NCBI GenBank assembly: GCA_002441135.1
Contig: DJVJ01000014.1
Coordinates: forward strand, 1-64,000
DNA: 64,000 nucleotides
Direction of reading: 5' to 3'
From: Caryophanales bacterium UBA6259
GTDB taxonomy: Bacteria; Bacillota; Bacilli; Tepidibacillales; Tepidibacillaceae
The notes below the pieces were generated by a model that made no database searches, was not told where the DNA came from, and saw only the letters and a list, made by a program, of their open reading frames with translations. The translations under genes were made by a program, and so were the position numbers. Positions 45,323-54,884 of this stretch are shown here, piece by piece. The number at the start of each line of letters is the position of its first letter. Position 1 is the stretch's first letter.

Positions 45323-45401
45323 GTGAATTATAGTATATAATTTTCCGCTTTATAGAACAATATAATAGGTAATTTAAAATGTAACTATAGGAGGCAGAAC
45401 A

Positions 45402-45653
45402 TTGACTAACTTTAGAGACCATGTCACCATTCAAGACCAAGAAGGTAATGTCAAAACATTTGCGGTTGAGGCTCTTTTTGATATGGGAGAAAAATCCTAT
45501 GCGTTATTAAGAAACAAAAACGAAACGCTTTTAATGCGTGTAGAAGGGAAAGAATTAGTGGGACTTGCTAGTGAGGAAGAAAAAAATGATATTCTTGATG
45601 CTTATGAAATTGCAGTAGACGCAGTTCCAGCGGAGTTTGTTGACCGAGAGTAA
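45402..45653 (+). CDS. DUF1292 family protein
   Basis: An 83-residue acidic protein of the DUF1292 (YrzB-like) family found across Firmicutes; the function is unknown. Typical features are the central YALLRN segment and an acidic C-terminal part. TTG 45402 has AGGAGG seven bases upstream. Monocistronic between the ABC-F gene and a terminator. Confidence 0.8.
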   Translation: MTNFRDHVTIQDQEGNVKTFAVEALFDMGEKSYALLRNKNETLLMRVEGKELVGLASEEEKNDILDAYEIAVDAVPAEFVDRE

Positions 45654-45678
45654 TCTATATAAATAATAAAAATTTTTT

Positions 45679-45712
45679 AAAAGCGATACTAATTGTATCG
45701 CTTTTTTTATTG
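45679..45712 (+). terminator. Rho-independent terminator
   Basis: AAAGCGATAC (45679-45688) pairs with GTATCGCTTT (45694-45703), followed by T residues. Confidence 0.88.
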
Positions 45713-45756
45713 ATGAATTATAATACTGAAAAAGGATTTTAGAGGAGATAGAGTAA

Positions 45757-46929
45757 ATGATTATTTTAGATAAACCATACGTATCAGATTTTTTAGTAAA
45801 GACAATAATCGACATGCAAATACCAGTTTTAAAAAATAATGTTGCAAAAGGGATAATTTGGCCGAATGGGAACCTTCTTTTAGAAGAAGCGGAGTTTATA
45901 AAACAATATAATCAAACAGCCCATCCAATTCTTTATACAAATTCAGAAAATGCAATTAATTGGATAACAAATCATTTAAGTAATACCCATTTACCAAAAA
46001 AGATTCAGTTATTTAAAAACAAAGTACAAACTAGAGAACTTCTAAGGTCAACATATCCCGATTTTTTCTTTAAAGAAGTAAATTATGATCAGTTAGAAAC
46101 TATGGATATATCAACCATAAAAAAACCATTTATTATTAAACCATCGGTGGGTTTCTTTAGTATGGGAGTCTATAGTGTCCACAATAATCAAGATTGGGAG
46201 ATAGTACTTACTGATTTAAGGAACGGTATCAAAAAATTAGAAGGACAATATCCACCTGAGGTAATTAATGCGAATAAATTTATCATTGAAGAAAATATAG
46301 AAGGAGAGGAATTTGCGGTTGATGTTTATTATAATCAACAGGGAAAGCCTGTGATATTAAACATTCTAAAGCATATTTTTTCATCAGATAAAGATGTTAG
46401 TGATCGTGTGTATATTACTTCAAAGGAGATTATTGAAGCATATCATTCCTTATTCATGAAATCCTTAGCCCATATTGGCCAGCTAGCAGAATTAACGAAT
46501 TTTCCAATTCATATTGAATATCGTGTTAATAAGAATATGCAGGTGATACCCATTGAAGTGAATCCAATGCGCTTTGCTGGATGGTGCACAACGGATTTGG
46601 CTTATTATGCATATGGGATAAATGTATATGAGTATTATATCAAGCAGCTTGAACCTGATTGGAAAGAAATTCTGAAGGATAAAAAAGATAAAATCTATAG
46701 CATTGTTGTAGCTGACATTCCAAATAATATAGAAACAACTGAAATTGATGAAATTGATTATCAACGATTCTATTCTCATTTTAATAAAGTTCTAGAGATG
46801 AGAAAAATTGATTATAGACTACATCCTGTCTTTGCATTTTTGTTTGTAGAAACAGAAAATAATCAATGGATAGAAATCGAGCAAATATTGATGTCAGATT
46901 TAAGGGAATATATTATTCTAAAAAACTAA
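45757..46929 (+). CDS. ATP-grasp domain protein, unknown substrate
   Basis: A 390-residue ATP-grasp ligase-like protein. KKPFIIKPSVGFFSMGVYSV (about 125-144) is the nucleotide loop, FIIEENIEGEEFAVDVYY (about 176-193) the second strand, and PIEVNPMRFAGW holds the Glu/Asn magnesium ligands. The N-terminal 100 residues form a pre-ATP-grasp-like domain. Such enzymes join a carboxylate to an amine or thiol. It is 30 bases upstream of an M23 peptidase and likely cotranscribed, but a shared role is unclear. Confidence 0.75.
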   Translation: MIILDKPYVSDFLVKTIIDMQIPVLKNNVAKGIIWPNGNLLLEEAEFIKQYNQTAHPILYTNSENAINWITNHLSNTHLPKKIQLFKNKVQTRELLRSTYPDFFFKEVNYDQLETMDISTIKKPFIIKPSVGFFSMGVYSVHNNQDWEIVLTDLRNGIKKLEGQYPPEVINANKFIIEENIEGEEFAVDVYYNQQGKPVILNILKHIFSSDKDVSDRVYITSKEIIEAYHSLFMKSLAHIGQLAELTNFPIHIEYRVNKNMQVIPIEVNPMRFAGWCTTDLAYYAYGINVYEYYIKQLEPDWKEILKDKKDKIYSIVVADIPNNIETTEIDEIDYQRFYSHFNKVLEMRKIDYRLHPVFAFLFVETENNQWIEIEQILMSDLREYIILKN

Positions 46930-46959
46930 TATTAAGGAAAGATGTGAAGGAGGGAAAAT

Positions 46960-47838
46960 ATGCGGATGAATAAATATATGTTGGTTATTCTTTTTACAGT
47001 TGTGGTAGCCATAACTATCGGAATGACTATAAGTGAAGTGACGCTTTTTTCTATTCATCCATCTGTAACATATCAAGGGGATACTATGCTTTTGCAATCA
47101 TCTAGAGAGGGATGGGTAGAGTTTAATGGAGAGAAGTATCAACTACAAACCTTAAATCATCAATATGTAGCACTTGTTCCCATACCATTAAATCAAAAAC
47201 CAGGTACATATGAAATTCTCTGGCATCCAATAGAAACACTGATACATGGAAATATTACTGCATTACAAGAAATAAAAAAAGCTAAGGTGGTTATTAATAA
47301 AAAGGAATTCTCCACACAATATTTAGAAGTAACAAAAGAACAGCAAACAATGGTGTATAATGATGAAAAAATAAAAGAAGATCGAATAAAATACACGGGT
47401 GCAATGAAAAATCCAATTGAGGAACCTTTATTTAAAGAAGAGTTTATACAACCAGTGGAGGGGAGGATTACCACTATGTATGGGTATACTCGTTATATTA
47501 ATGGTGTATTAGATTCAACCCACCAAGCAATGGATATTGCAGCACCAATGGGAACTCCTATCCTTGCTCCAAACCATGGAAAGATAGTTTTAGCTGCTGA
47601 ATTATATTTATCAGGGAATAGAGTAATTATTGATCATGGAGGGACCCTACATACTTCCTTTAGTCATTTATCTAAGCTTAATGTTTCCGTTGGGGAATAT
47701 GTGAAAAAAGGAGATATCATCGGTTGGGTAGGTTCTACTGGATTTTCAACTGGACCCCATTTGCATCATGCTGTTTATGTACATGGCTATCCAGTGAATC
47801 CAGAACAGTTTTTCGGAGCTAATCCTCTTAGTTGGTGA
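46960..47838 (+). CDS. M23 family metallopeptidase (membrane-anchored)
   Basis: A 292-residue protein with an N-terminal signal anchor (about 7-27), an Ig-like domain (about 35-115) and a C-terminal LytM/M23 domain (about 165-285). Zinc ligands are in HQAMDIAAP and HLHHAVY. M23 enzymes cut peptidoglycan cross-bridges; single-pass versions such as SpoIIQ act during sporulation. AAGGAGGG precedes the ATG at 46960 (alternative 46966). Confidence 0.82.
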   Translation: MRMNKYMLVILFTVVVAITIGMTISEVTLFSIHPSVTYQGDTMLLQSSREGWVEFNGEKYQLQTLNHQYVALVPIPLNQKPGTYEILWHPIETLIHGNITALQEIKKAKVVINKKEFSTQYLEVTKEQQTMVYNDEKIKEDRIKYTGAMKNPIEEPLFKEEFIQPVEGRITTMYGYTRYINGVLDSTHQAMDIAAPMGTPILAPNHGKIVLAAELYLSGNRVIIDHGGTLHTSFSHLSKLNVSVGEYVKKGDIIGWVGSTGFSTGPHLHHAVYVHGYPVNPEQFFGANPLSW

Positions 47839-47857
47839 AATACAACCTAACAATTAA

Positions 47858-47890
47858 AAAATGGCTTAAAGTCGTCTTTAAGCCATTTTA
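47858..47890. terminator. Bidirectional terminator
   Basis: AAAATGGCTTAAAG (47858-47871) pairs with CTTTAAGCCATTTT (47876-47889): a perfect 14-bp stem between the convergent M23 and lrgB genes. Confidence 0.88.
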
Positions 47891-47902
47891 ACAAAAGCAA
47901 TT

Positions 47903-48589
47903 TTACAATATTAATGAAATTACAATTGGGGCAACAAAAGCAGTAAAAATAGCTCCTAAGCCCATCGCTACTCCAGATACAGCTCCTTGAAGTTCACCTT
48001 CTTGTGCTGCTTCTGCAGTACCTTGACCATGTGCAATTGTTCCTAGAGCTAATCCTCTAGAAAGAGGATTGGTAATTTTAGTTAAATTCATTAACCATGG
48101 GCCAATCATTGTACCCGCGATACCTGTAATAATAACAAAGGCTACAGTCAATGCGGGATCCCCACCTATAATTTTCGATATCTCAATCGCTACAGGAGTG
48201 GTAGATGATTTGACACTAATCGATGCGATTAATATATTCGAAAGTCCGAAAACCTTTGCTAAGAGCACCCCTGATAATATTGAAGAAAAAGATCCGATAG
48301 TTAATCCCAAACCAACTGGCAAAATGTTTTTAAAAACAATCTCGCGGTTTTTATATAAAGGAACAGCAAGAGCTACAGTAGCTGGTCCTAATAGATAGGT
48401 CATAATTTCTTTTGCAAAGGTATACTCCTCATATTGGATATCCAACAGTACCAGTATCGTAATAATAATTGGAGTACTAAAAAAAACGGGTGTTGTAAAT
48501 GGAGATGGAAATTTTTTCGATACTATTTTTGACATCAAGTAAATTAGTATCGTAATGAAGATGCTAAATACTGTGATTATTATTTTCAC
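47903..48589 (-). CDS. lrgB: LrgB/CidB family antiholin-like membrane protein
   Basis: A 228-residue protein with about seven helices of the LrgB/CidB family. Conserved segments include LLGPATVALAVPLY, ISVKSSTTPVAIEI and GTIAHGQGTAEA. The pair LrgAB modulates murein hydrolase activity and transports pyruvate in B. subtilis (PftAB). GTG 48589 follows AAGGAAGG, and the gene overlaps lrgA by 26 bases. Confidence 0.88.
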   Translation of the reverse strand: MKIIITVFSIFITILIYLMSKIVSKKFPSPFTTPVFFSTPIIITILVLLDIQYEEYTFAKEIMTYLLGPATVALAVPLYKNREIVFKNILPVGLGLTIGSFSSILSGVLLAKVFGLSNILIASISVKSSTTPVAIEISKIIGGDPALTVAFVIITGIAGTMIGPWLMNLTKITNPLSRGLALGTIAHGQGTAEAAQEGELQGAVSGVAMGLGAIFTAFVAPIVISLIL

Positions 48590-48965
48590 TTTTTACACCT
48601 TCCTTCTTCTGTGCTACAAATTGTGAAACAAAGCCCGTTAAATAAATTCCTAGCACTATACTAATGCCCATGATAATGATTAATGGAATACCATTTTTTA
48701 AGAATACGGTTCCTAGTGCCATTAGACCAACGGCGATGGGAATAAAGAAGAATGCTAGATGCTTGATCAGTAAATTGGCAGCCTCTTCAACCCAACGAAT
48801 AGGAATAATCCCTGTTACCAGCAGCAGAAATAATATCATTAATCCCATTACATTTCCGGGAATTGTCAGGTTTAAAGTTTCAACGATATAAAATCCTATT
48901 GTATTTATTATCCATAATATAAACAATTGACCAATAATCATAAACCATGATTTCAAGTAATCCAC
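48564..48965 (-). CDS. lrgA: LrgA/CidA family holin-like membrane protein
   Basis: A 133-residue protein with four helices of the CidA/LrgA family; the IPGNVMGLMILFLLL segment and FFIPIAVGLM are typical. The cytosolic tail is charged. The start is uncertain: GTG 48965 lies almost on the GAGGA site, and TTG 48956 is better spaced. It is the first gene of a two-gene operon with lrgB. No LytSR-like system is adjacent. Confidence 0.87.
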   Translation of the reverse strand: MDYLKSWFMIIGQLFILWIINTIGFYIVETLNLTIPGNVMGLMILFLLLVTGIIPIRWVEEAANLLIKHLAFFFIPIAVGLMALGTVFLKNGIPLIIIMGISIVLGIYLTGFVSQFVAQKKEGVKSENNNHSI

Positions 48966-49097
48966 TTCCTCTAGTAGTTAGATTCCATTCTGTTATCCTC
49001 TATTATTTTAAATAAGGAAACCTATTAATGCAAAACATTTTAACTATAAAATTAATGAATATTAGTCTAGAAAACAAAATATAGTTTAATTATCAAG

Positions 49098-49129
49098 GTG
49101 AAATCATAGGATTTCGCTTATTTTTATTT
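49098..49129 (+). promoter_or_regulatory. Hairpin in the hyp operon leader
   Basis: GTGAAATC (49098-49105) pairs with GATTTCGC (49110-49117) with one G-T wobble, followed by a T-rich run, 29 bases before hypA starts. It could be a weak terminator or attenuator, or the tail of an upstream transcript. Confidence 0.35.
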
Positions 49130-49145
49130 AAAGGATGTTTGTTGA

Positions 49146-49496
49146 ATGCATGAGATGGCATTGATGGGAGAAATCATTCGATTAATAGAATCAGACGCTA
49201 AAGAAAGAGAGATAAAAAAAGTGGAAAAGGTAGAATTAGTTGTAGGAGATTTAAGTAATGCATTACCTGATGCATTACAAATGGCTTTTGAATTCTATAA
49301 ATTACAGGAATTAGATTTTTTAGATTCTAATGTTACATTGTTAATTATTCGAGAGAAAGCAAAAGCAAAATGTATCTCCTGTGATTTAGAGTACGAGCCT
49401 GATTTTCGAATTGCAATCTGTCCAATATGTGATGCTCCTAGTGGTAAATTAATTGCTGGAGAATCATTTGCAATAAAATCTTATACTGGAATTTAA
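49146..49496 (+). CDS. hypA: Hydrogenase nickel incorporation protein HypA
   Basis: A 116-residue nickel metallochaperone. The N-terminal MHE, with nickel ligand His2, fixes the start at ATG 49146. The zinc site has Cys76/Cys79 and Cys92/Cys95. HypA works with HypB to insert nickel into the hydrogenase large subunit. It opens a ten-gene co-directional cluster ending at 58142. Confidence 0.94.
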   Translation: MHEMALMGEIIRLIESDAKEREIKKVEKVELVVGDLSNALPDALQMAFEFYKLQELDFLDSNVTLLIIREKAKAKCISCDLEYEPDFRIAICPICDAPSGKLIAGESFAIKSYTGI

Positions 49497-49512
49497 TTGG
49501 AGGTAGATTCTA

Positions 49513-50172
49513 ATGGAAATAAGGTTAAATCAAGATGTCTATTCCCATAATAATAGCTTGGCGAATCAGAATAGAGAAGAATTCCAAAGAAGCCATACTT
49601 TAGTAATCAATATCATGAGCTCTCCTGGAGCAGGGAAAACAACGCTTTTAGAAAAAACGATACAATCTTTGTCTAAAGAGTATCGTATTGCAGTAATTGA
49701 AGGAGATTTAGCAACACAAAAGGATGCGGATCGAATTAGATCATTAGGTGCTTATGCTGTACAAATCAATACAAATGGAGGATGTCACTTAGATGCAAAA
49801 ATGGTTGAAAAGGTTCTTCCTGAATTTGATTTAGAGAAGATAGATATCTTATTTATTGAAAATGTAGGGAATCTTGTATGTCCATCTAAATTTGACTTAG
49901 GAGAAACTCACCGTATCGCTGTTTTAAGTGTGCCAGAGGGAAATGACAAAATCCTTAAATATCCGGTAATGTTTCAAAAGACAGAATTAGTGGTAGTAAA
50001 TAAAACAGATTTAACTCCTTATTTGGAATTTAGTATTGAACAAGCGATTGAAGATTTAAAAGTAATCAATCCAGAATCGAGGTTAATTCCACTCTCTGCA
50101 AAGACGAATGAAGGTATGGAAGAGTGGCTACAGTGGGTTAGGAGTGTATATCAAAAATGCTCGAAGCAATAA
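49513..50172 (+). CDS. hypB: Hydrogenase maturation GTPase HypB
   Basis: A 219-residue SIMIBI GTPase for nickel insertion. Walker A SSPGAGKTT (36-44), the metal-site residues Cys91-His92 and Cys123, and the VVNKTDL guanine motif are visible. It lacks the N-terminal CxxCGC motif and the His-rich stretch found in some HypBs, so it relies on HypA for nickel delivery or storage (inference). The end overlaps hypF by 16 bases. Confidence 0.94.
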   Translation: MEIRLNQDVYSHNNSLANQNREEFQRSHTLVINIMSSPGAGKTTLLEKTIQSLSKEYRIAVIEGDLATQKDADRIRSLGAYAVQINTNGGCHLDAKMVEKVLPEFDLEKIDILFIENVGNLVCPSKFDLGETHRIAVLSVPEGNDKILKYPVMFQKTELVVVNKTDLTPYLEFSIEQAIEDLKVINPESRLIPLSAKTNEGMEEWLQWVRSVYQKCSKQ

Positions 50173-52442
50173 GGATTAGTGTTTATGGTAGGGTTCAAGG
50201 AGTAGGTTTTCGTCCTTTTATCTACCAGTTAGCAGAGCAGTTTCATATTAACGGAACAGTTCAAAACAATATGGATGGGGTGCACATAGTTGCAGAGGGA
50301 GAGTCTACGAGTTTAAATAAAATGGTTGAAGCAATAAAAACGACCCCTCCTAGACTAGCAAGAATAGATCATCTAAAAATAGAGAACGTCCAAGTAAATG
50401 GCTTTGTTGAGTTTAAGATTATTTCTAGTGATAGAGAGGGAAAGTCTTCTCTTGTAATCCCGGTTGACGCATCTGTTTGCGAGGATTGTCTAGAAGAATT
50501 GAGGAATCCAAATGATTTTCGTTACCAATATCCATTTATTAATTGCACTCAATGTGGTCCACGATATACGATTATTTCGGAATTACCCTATGATCGTCCT
50601 TACACTTCGATGAAAGAGTTTCAGCTCTGTGATTATTGTAAAGAAGAGTATGAAAATCCTTTTAATCGACGTCATCATGCTCAGCCCATCGCATGTCCAA
50701 CCTGTGGCCCCACAGTTACCTTATTAAATAAAGATGGAGAAGAATTAGCAACTCACTCTAAAGCCATTAATATGGCACAATTGCTCTTAAAAGCAGGTGA
50801 AATTATCGCGATAAAAGGGCTAGGAGGGTATCATCTTGCCTGTGATTCTACTAATGAAAAAGCAATAATAACCTTAAGAGAAAGAAAAAAACGTCTAAAT
50901 CGTCCTCTAGCCATTATGGTTCCCACACTAGAAGCAGCAAAAGAATGGGGTGTTATTTCTGAGATAGAAGAAAAGGTTCTTAAATCTGCAGCAGCCCCTA
51001 TTGTGATATTAAAACAAAAAGAAAACACTAACTTTCCACTACAAGCATTGGCTCCTAACTTAAAATCTATTGGTGTAATGCTAGCATACACTCCTCTCCA
51101 CTATTTACTCTTTGAAAATAGTAATCTACATTCTCTAGTGATGACTAGTGCAAATTCATCAGGGTTACCAATTTTATATAAAGAAGATCAACTCTCCACT
51201 ATTAAGGATATTGCTGACTATGTTTTAACAAATAATCGTGAAATTCTGCATCCTCTAGATGATTCTGTCGTGCGGGTTGTGGAACAAAAACTTTATTATA
51301 TTAGACGTTCTCGTGGCTATGTACCAGATCCTATTATCACTACTCAAAAGGTCCATAATATAGTGGCATTAGGTAGTTTACAAAAAAACACCTTTGCGAT
51401 TGGCAGGGAAAATCAAATATTTGTAGGCCCTCATATTGGGGATATGGAGCACGTTGAGGTGACCGATTTTTCAAAAAACGAGTTGAAGCATTTATTAAGA
51501 TGGCTGGAAGTAGAGCCTAAAAAAATAGCAATAGATAAGCACCCTCATTTTAAATTATGGGAAATTGCGAAGGCTGCTCAATTAATTCCTGTTCAGCATC
51601 ATCATGCACATCATGTCTCTTGTATGGAGGATAACCAATTAATAGAACCTGTTTTTGGAATCATCTTAGACGGAACAGGCTTTGGTGAGGATGGCCATAT
51701 TTGGGGCTTTGAGATTTTATTTGGTGATGCAAAGAAATATCAAAGGCTTGCTCATTTAAAATATACGCCACTTCCAGGGGGAGATTATGCCATCAAAGAG
51801 CCATGGCGTAACGCAGTAGGAATGTTAATTAGTTATCTTGGAGAAGAAGGAAAGAATTTAGCAAAGCGATTGTTTTTCGGTAAAGAAAATGAAATTGATA
51901 TTTTAAATAATATGATGAATAAAAAGGTGAATTCTCCTTTAGCAGGGTCATGTGGACGTCTTTTTGATGCGGTTAGTGCTATTTTAGGGATCTGTGATAA
52001 AGCAACCTATGAAGGGGAACCAGCAATACGCTTATCAGAATTAATGCCATTGAATATAGAGTATAGAGGGATAGAAATAAATACGTATCCTTACCAAATT
52101 TCTGAAAATAGCCACAAAGAATTAGAAATTGATTTTTCTATGATGCTTCGAACCATTGTACAAGAGCATTTAGCGAAAAGATCTTTGATAGAAATAGTTG
52201 AAGCCTTTCACCAAACCGTTGTAATGGCGATTGTAAATGCGATGGAAGTTCTGTCAGGTCAGAATCCATTACTGAATAAGCAGGTGGTATTATCTGGTGG
52301 AAGCTTTCAAAACCCCTATCTATTAATCCAAATTCGGAAAGAATTAACAAATCGAGGATTTCAAGTATTTACTCATAACACAATACCAAGCAATGATGGG
52401 GGCATCGCGCTAGGACAACTCATTATTGCTGCAAATCGTTGA
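50157..52442 (+). CDS. hypF: Carbamoyltransferase HypF
   Basis: A 761-residue multidomain protein that makes the thiocarbamate on HypE used for the cyanide ligands. An acylphosphatase domain (about 1-90, YGRVQGVGFRPFIY) is followed by two zinc fingers (CEDCLEEL to CTQCGPRY; CDYCKEEY to CPTCGP), a YrdC-like domain (about 200-380) and a Kae1-like carbamoyl transfer domain with HHHAHH. It overlaps hypB. All domains are present and full length. Confidence 0.95.
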   Translation: MLEAIRISVYGRVQGVGFRPFIYQLAEQFHINGTVQNNMDGVHIVAEGESTSLNKMVEAIKTTPPRLARIDHLKIENVQVNGFVEFKIISSDREGKSSLVIPVDASVCEDCLEELRNPNDFRYQYPFINCTQCGPRYTIISELPYDRPYTSMKEFQLCDYCKEEYENPFNRRHHAQPIACPTCGPTVTLLNKDGEELATHSKAINMAQLLLKAGEIIAIKGLGGYHLACDSTNEKAIITLRERKKRLNRPLAIMVPTLEAAKEWGVISEIEEKVLKSAAAPIVILKQKENTNFPLQALAPNLKSIGVMLAYTPLHYLLFENSNLHSLVMTSANSSGLPILYKEDQLSTIKDIADYVLTNNREILHPLDDSVVRVVEQKLYYIRRSRGYVPDPIITTQKVHNIVALGSLQKNTFAIGRENQIFVGPHIGDMEHVEVTDFSKNELKHLLRWLEVEPKKIAIDKHPHFKLWEIAKAAQLIPVQHHHAHHVSCMEDNQLIEPVFGIILDGTGFGEDGHIWGFEILFGDAKKYQRLAHLKYTPLPGGDYAIKEPWRNAVGMLISYLGEEGKNLAKRLFFGKENEIDILNNMMNKKVNSPLAGSCGRLFDAVSAILGICDKATYEGEPAIRLSELMPLNIEYRGIEINTYPYQISENSHKELEIDFSMMLRTIVQEHLAKRSLIEIVEAFHQTVVMAIVNAMEVLSGQNPLLNKQVVLSGGSFQNPYLLIQIRKELTNRGFQVFTHNTIPSNDGGIALGQLIIAANR

Positions 52443-52479
52443 TAACCGATTTGTTGATGGTTAAGAGAGGAGGATTTGT

Positions 52480-52707
52480 ATGTGTATCGGAGTTCCTGCG
52501 AGAGTGATAGAAAAAGATGAATTTACAGCTTTAGTAGATGTACTTGGTTCAAAAATGAGGGTGGGGATTATCTTTGTCCCAGAGGTAATCCCTGGAGAAT
52601 ATGTCCTCATTCACGCTGGGCAAGCAATGACGATTGTTGATGAAGAATATGCAAAGCAAAGCATGGAGGAATGGAGGAAAATAGCAGATGCAAAAGGTTT
52701 TGACTGA
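52480..52707 (+). CDS. hypC: Hydrogenase assembly chaperone HypC
   Basis: A 75-residue HypC/HupF family protein beginning MCIGVPA; Cys2 is the ligand that carries the Fe(CN)2CO unit with HypD and docks on the large subunit precursor. AGAGGAGG precedes the start. It overlaps hypD by 20 bases. Confidence 0.93.
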   Translation: MCIGVPARVIEKDEFTALVDVLGSKMRVGIIFVPEVIPGEYVLIHAGQAMTIVDEEYAKQSMEEWRKIADAKGFD

Positions 52708-53800
52708 AGCCTCTAATCCAGAATTAGCACGTAAAATAATCAAACAGATACAAAAGCTATCATTGACCTATAAAGAAAAAAACGGCCGGATTCCTGCATT
52801 AATGGAGGTATGTGGCTCCCATACGATGGCATTAGCTCGTACTGGAATAAAAAGAATTCTACATGAGGATGTGCGATTAATTTCAGGTCCAGGATGCCCA
52901 GTTTGTGTTACTGATCAAAAATCAATTGACAGTATGATTGAATTAGCCAAACAAAAAAATAGAATCGTTTGCACCTTTGGCGACATGATGAGAGTTCCTG
53001 GTTCTAAAGGCTCTTTAACCAAAGCTAAAAGTGAAGGAAGCGATATTCGAGTAGTTTATTCTCCGACTGATGCGGTACAAATCGCGAAACAGAATCCCAC
53101 CAAGGAAGTTATTTTTCTAGGAATTGGCTTTGAAACCACAATCCCAGTCTTACTTGCTGCAATCCAAATGGCTGAACAAGAAAAAGTAGCCAATTTTTCC
53201 ATGTGGTTAAATACTAAATTAATTGAGCCAATCCTAACATATCTTTTAGATACAGGTGAAGTAAATATCGATGGTTTTATCTTACCAGGGCATGTTTCGA
53301 TGATTATTGGAGAGGAAAGCTATCAATTTTTAATAGAGCAGTATAAAATCCCAGGTGTTATTAGTGGATTTGAAGCCGTGGAAATGTTAAGTAGTATTTA
53401 CAAATTGTTAAAAATGTTAATTAAAGAAGAAGCTTTTATTGAAAATGATTATCGTAGTGTTGTGAGTTATTCAGGTAATCTTATTGCAAAGAAGATGATG
53501 AGTACCTATCTTCAGCCAATAGATGAGGCTTGGCGAGGAATTGGAGTTATAAAGAATAGTGGTTTACGTTTTAAGGATCACTATCAGCATTTTGATGCTA
53601 AAAAGAAGTTTAATATTGAAGTAGCAGAGCCAGTAAAGACAAAATGTCGATGTGGTGAAATTATTCGAGGATTAATTTTGCCAGAGGAGTGTTCATTATT
53701 TGGAACTGCTTGCACTCCAATCAAGCCAATTGGACCTTGCATGGTATCTAGTGAGGGAACCTGTGCGGCTCATTATACTTATCTTCGGGAGGTGAATTAA
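52688..53800 (+). CDS. hypD: Hydrogenase formation protein HypD
   Basis: A 370-residue Fe-S scaffold on which Fe(CN)2CO is assembled. Family motifs: EVCGSHTMALAR (the CGSH region with catalytic Cys), ISGPGCPVCVT, FGDMMRVPGS and GIGFETTIP. The C-terminal cluster cysteines lie in CRCGEIIRG, CSLFGTACTP and GTCAAHY. Complete; overlaps hypC by 20 bases and shares TAATG with hypE. Confidence 0.95.
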   Translation: MQKVLTEASNPELARKIIKQIQKLSLTYKEKNGRIPALMEVCGSHTMALARTGIKRILHEDVRLISGPGCPVCVTDQKSIDSMIELAKQKNRIVCTFGDMMRVPGSKGSLTKAKSEGSDIRVVYSPTDAVQIAKQNPTKEVIFLGIGFETTIPVLLAAIQMAEQEKVANFSMWLNTKLIEPILTYLLDTGEVNIDGFILPGHVSMIIGEESYQFLIEQYKIPGVISGFEAVEMLSSIYKLLKMLIKEEAFIENDYRSVVSYSGNLIAKKMMSTYLQPIDEAWRGIGVIKNSGLRFKDHYQHFDAKKKFNIEVAEPVKTKCRCGEIIRGLILPEECSLFGTACTPIKPIGPCMVSSEGTCAAHYTYLREVN

Positions 53801-54801
53801 TGGAAGAAAGGATCAGCTTAGCACATGGGGATGGCGGAGAGTTAGCCAATCAGCTGATAAAGGAGCTGTTTATTGAAGCCTTTGGACATAGAGAAGAAGC
53901 AAAGCTGGATGCGGCGATACTTTCTCTAAAAGCGGAGAAAATCGCGATTTCTACGGATAGCTTTGTGGTTCATCCAATTTTCTTTCCGGGAGGGAACATT
54001 GGAAAATTAGCGGTGACCGGAACAGTGAATGACCTTGCAGTAAGTGGAGCGGTTCCTCTTTATTTAACCGTTGGATTTATCATCGAGGAAGGTTTATCAA
54101 TTTATGAATTAAGAGAAATTGTCAATTCAATTGCCGCAGAGGCTAAAAAAGCACAGGTGAAAATCATTGCTGGAGATACAAAGGTAGTAGAAAAGGGCAA
54201 AGCAGAGGGGGTGTACATCAATACAACAGGTCTTGGTGTTATCAATAGACAACAGCTTCATCCTGAAACGATAACAGTAGGGGATTCCGTCATTATTAGT
54301 GGAACCATAGGAGATCATGCCATCGCCATTCTTTCCGCTAGAGGAGAATTAGGGATACAAACAGATTTAGAAAGTGATTGTGCCTCTCTAAACCTGATGA
54401 TTCAGAATGTCCTTCAATCAACAGAACACGTAAAAATCATGAGGGATCCAACTAGAGGAGGTCTTGCCACAAGCTTAGTAGAAATTAGTGAAGATTTTAA
54501 TGTGACAATAGAACTTGAGGAAACAAGTTTACCGATAAAAGAACAGGTCGATGGAGTATGTCAGATTTTAGGGTACGAGCCGATTTATTTAGCCAATGAA
54601 GGGAAGGTGATTTTTATTGTGGATTCAAAAGATGAGCAACTAGTACTATCCATTCTTCAACAGCACCCATTAGGGAAAAATGCAAGAGTAATCGGAAAGG
54701 TAAAGGAGAACACAAAAAGTGGTTTATTAATGCGTACAGCATTAGGTAGTACTAGGCGATTAGATCGATTAACAGGGATTCTATTACCAAGAATTTGCTA
54801 G
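53800..54801 (+). CDS. hypE: Hydrogenase expression/formation protein HypE
   Basis: A 333-residue AIR synthase-like enzyme that dehydrates the carbamoyl group transferred by HypF to its C-terminal cysteine, giving a thiocyanate. The start LAHGDGG, the STDSF site and the very C-terminal PRIC (Cys333) are all present. It overlaps the hypD stop by one base. About 80 bases without a clear gene follow before the cytochrome b5-like ORF. Confidence 0.95.
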   Translation: MEERISLAHGDGGELANQLIKELFIEAFGHREEAKLDAAILSLKAEKIAISTDSFVVHPIFFPGGNIGKLAVTGTVNDLAVSGAVPLYLTVGFIIEEGLSIYELREIVNSIAAEAKKAQVKIIAGDTKVVEKGKAEGVYINTTGLGVINRQQLHPETITVGDSVIISGTIGDHAIAILSARGELGIQTDLESDCASLNLMIQNVLQSTEHVKIMRDPTRGGLATSLVEISEDFNVTIELEETSLPIKEQVDGVCQILGYEPIYLANEGKVIFIVDSKDEQLVLSILQQHPLGKNARVIGKVKENTKSGLLMRTALGSTRRLDRLTGILLPRIC

Positions 54802-54884
54802 TTTGAAGGAAAATATAGAACAATTAGAAAGACTACCGAATATTATGGGCTATAGAAGAATAGAGCTTTAAGGAGGACTTTCTA

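Noticed and set aside
53800..54801. SelD (selenophosphate synthetase), suggested by the AIR-synthase fold and the selenoprotein in the window
   Set aside because: The C-terminal PRIC cysteine and the hyp operon context identify HypE.
54803..54871. A 23-codon ORF starting at TTG between hypE and the b5-like gene
   Set aside because: It has no ribosome binding site, and no recognisable motif; probably chance reading of an intergenic segment.
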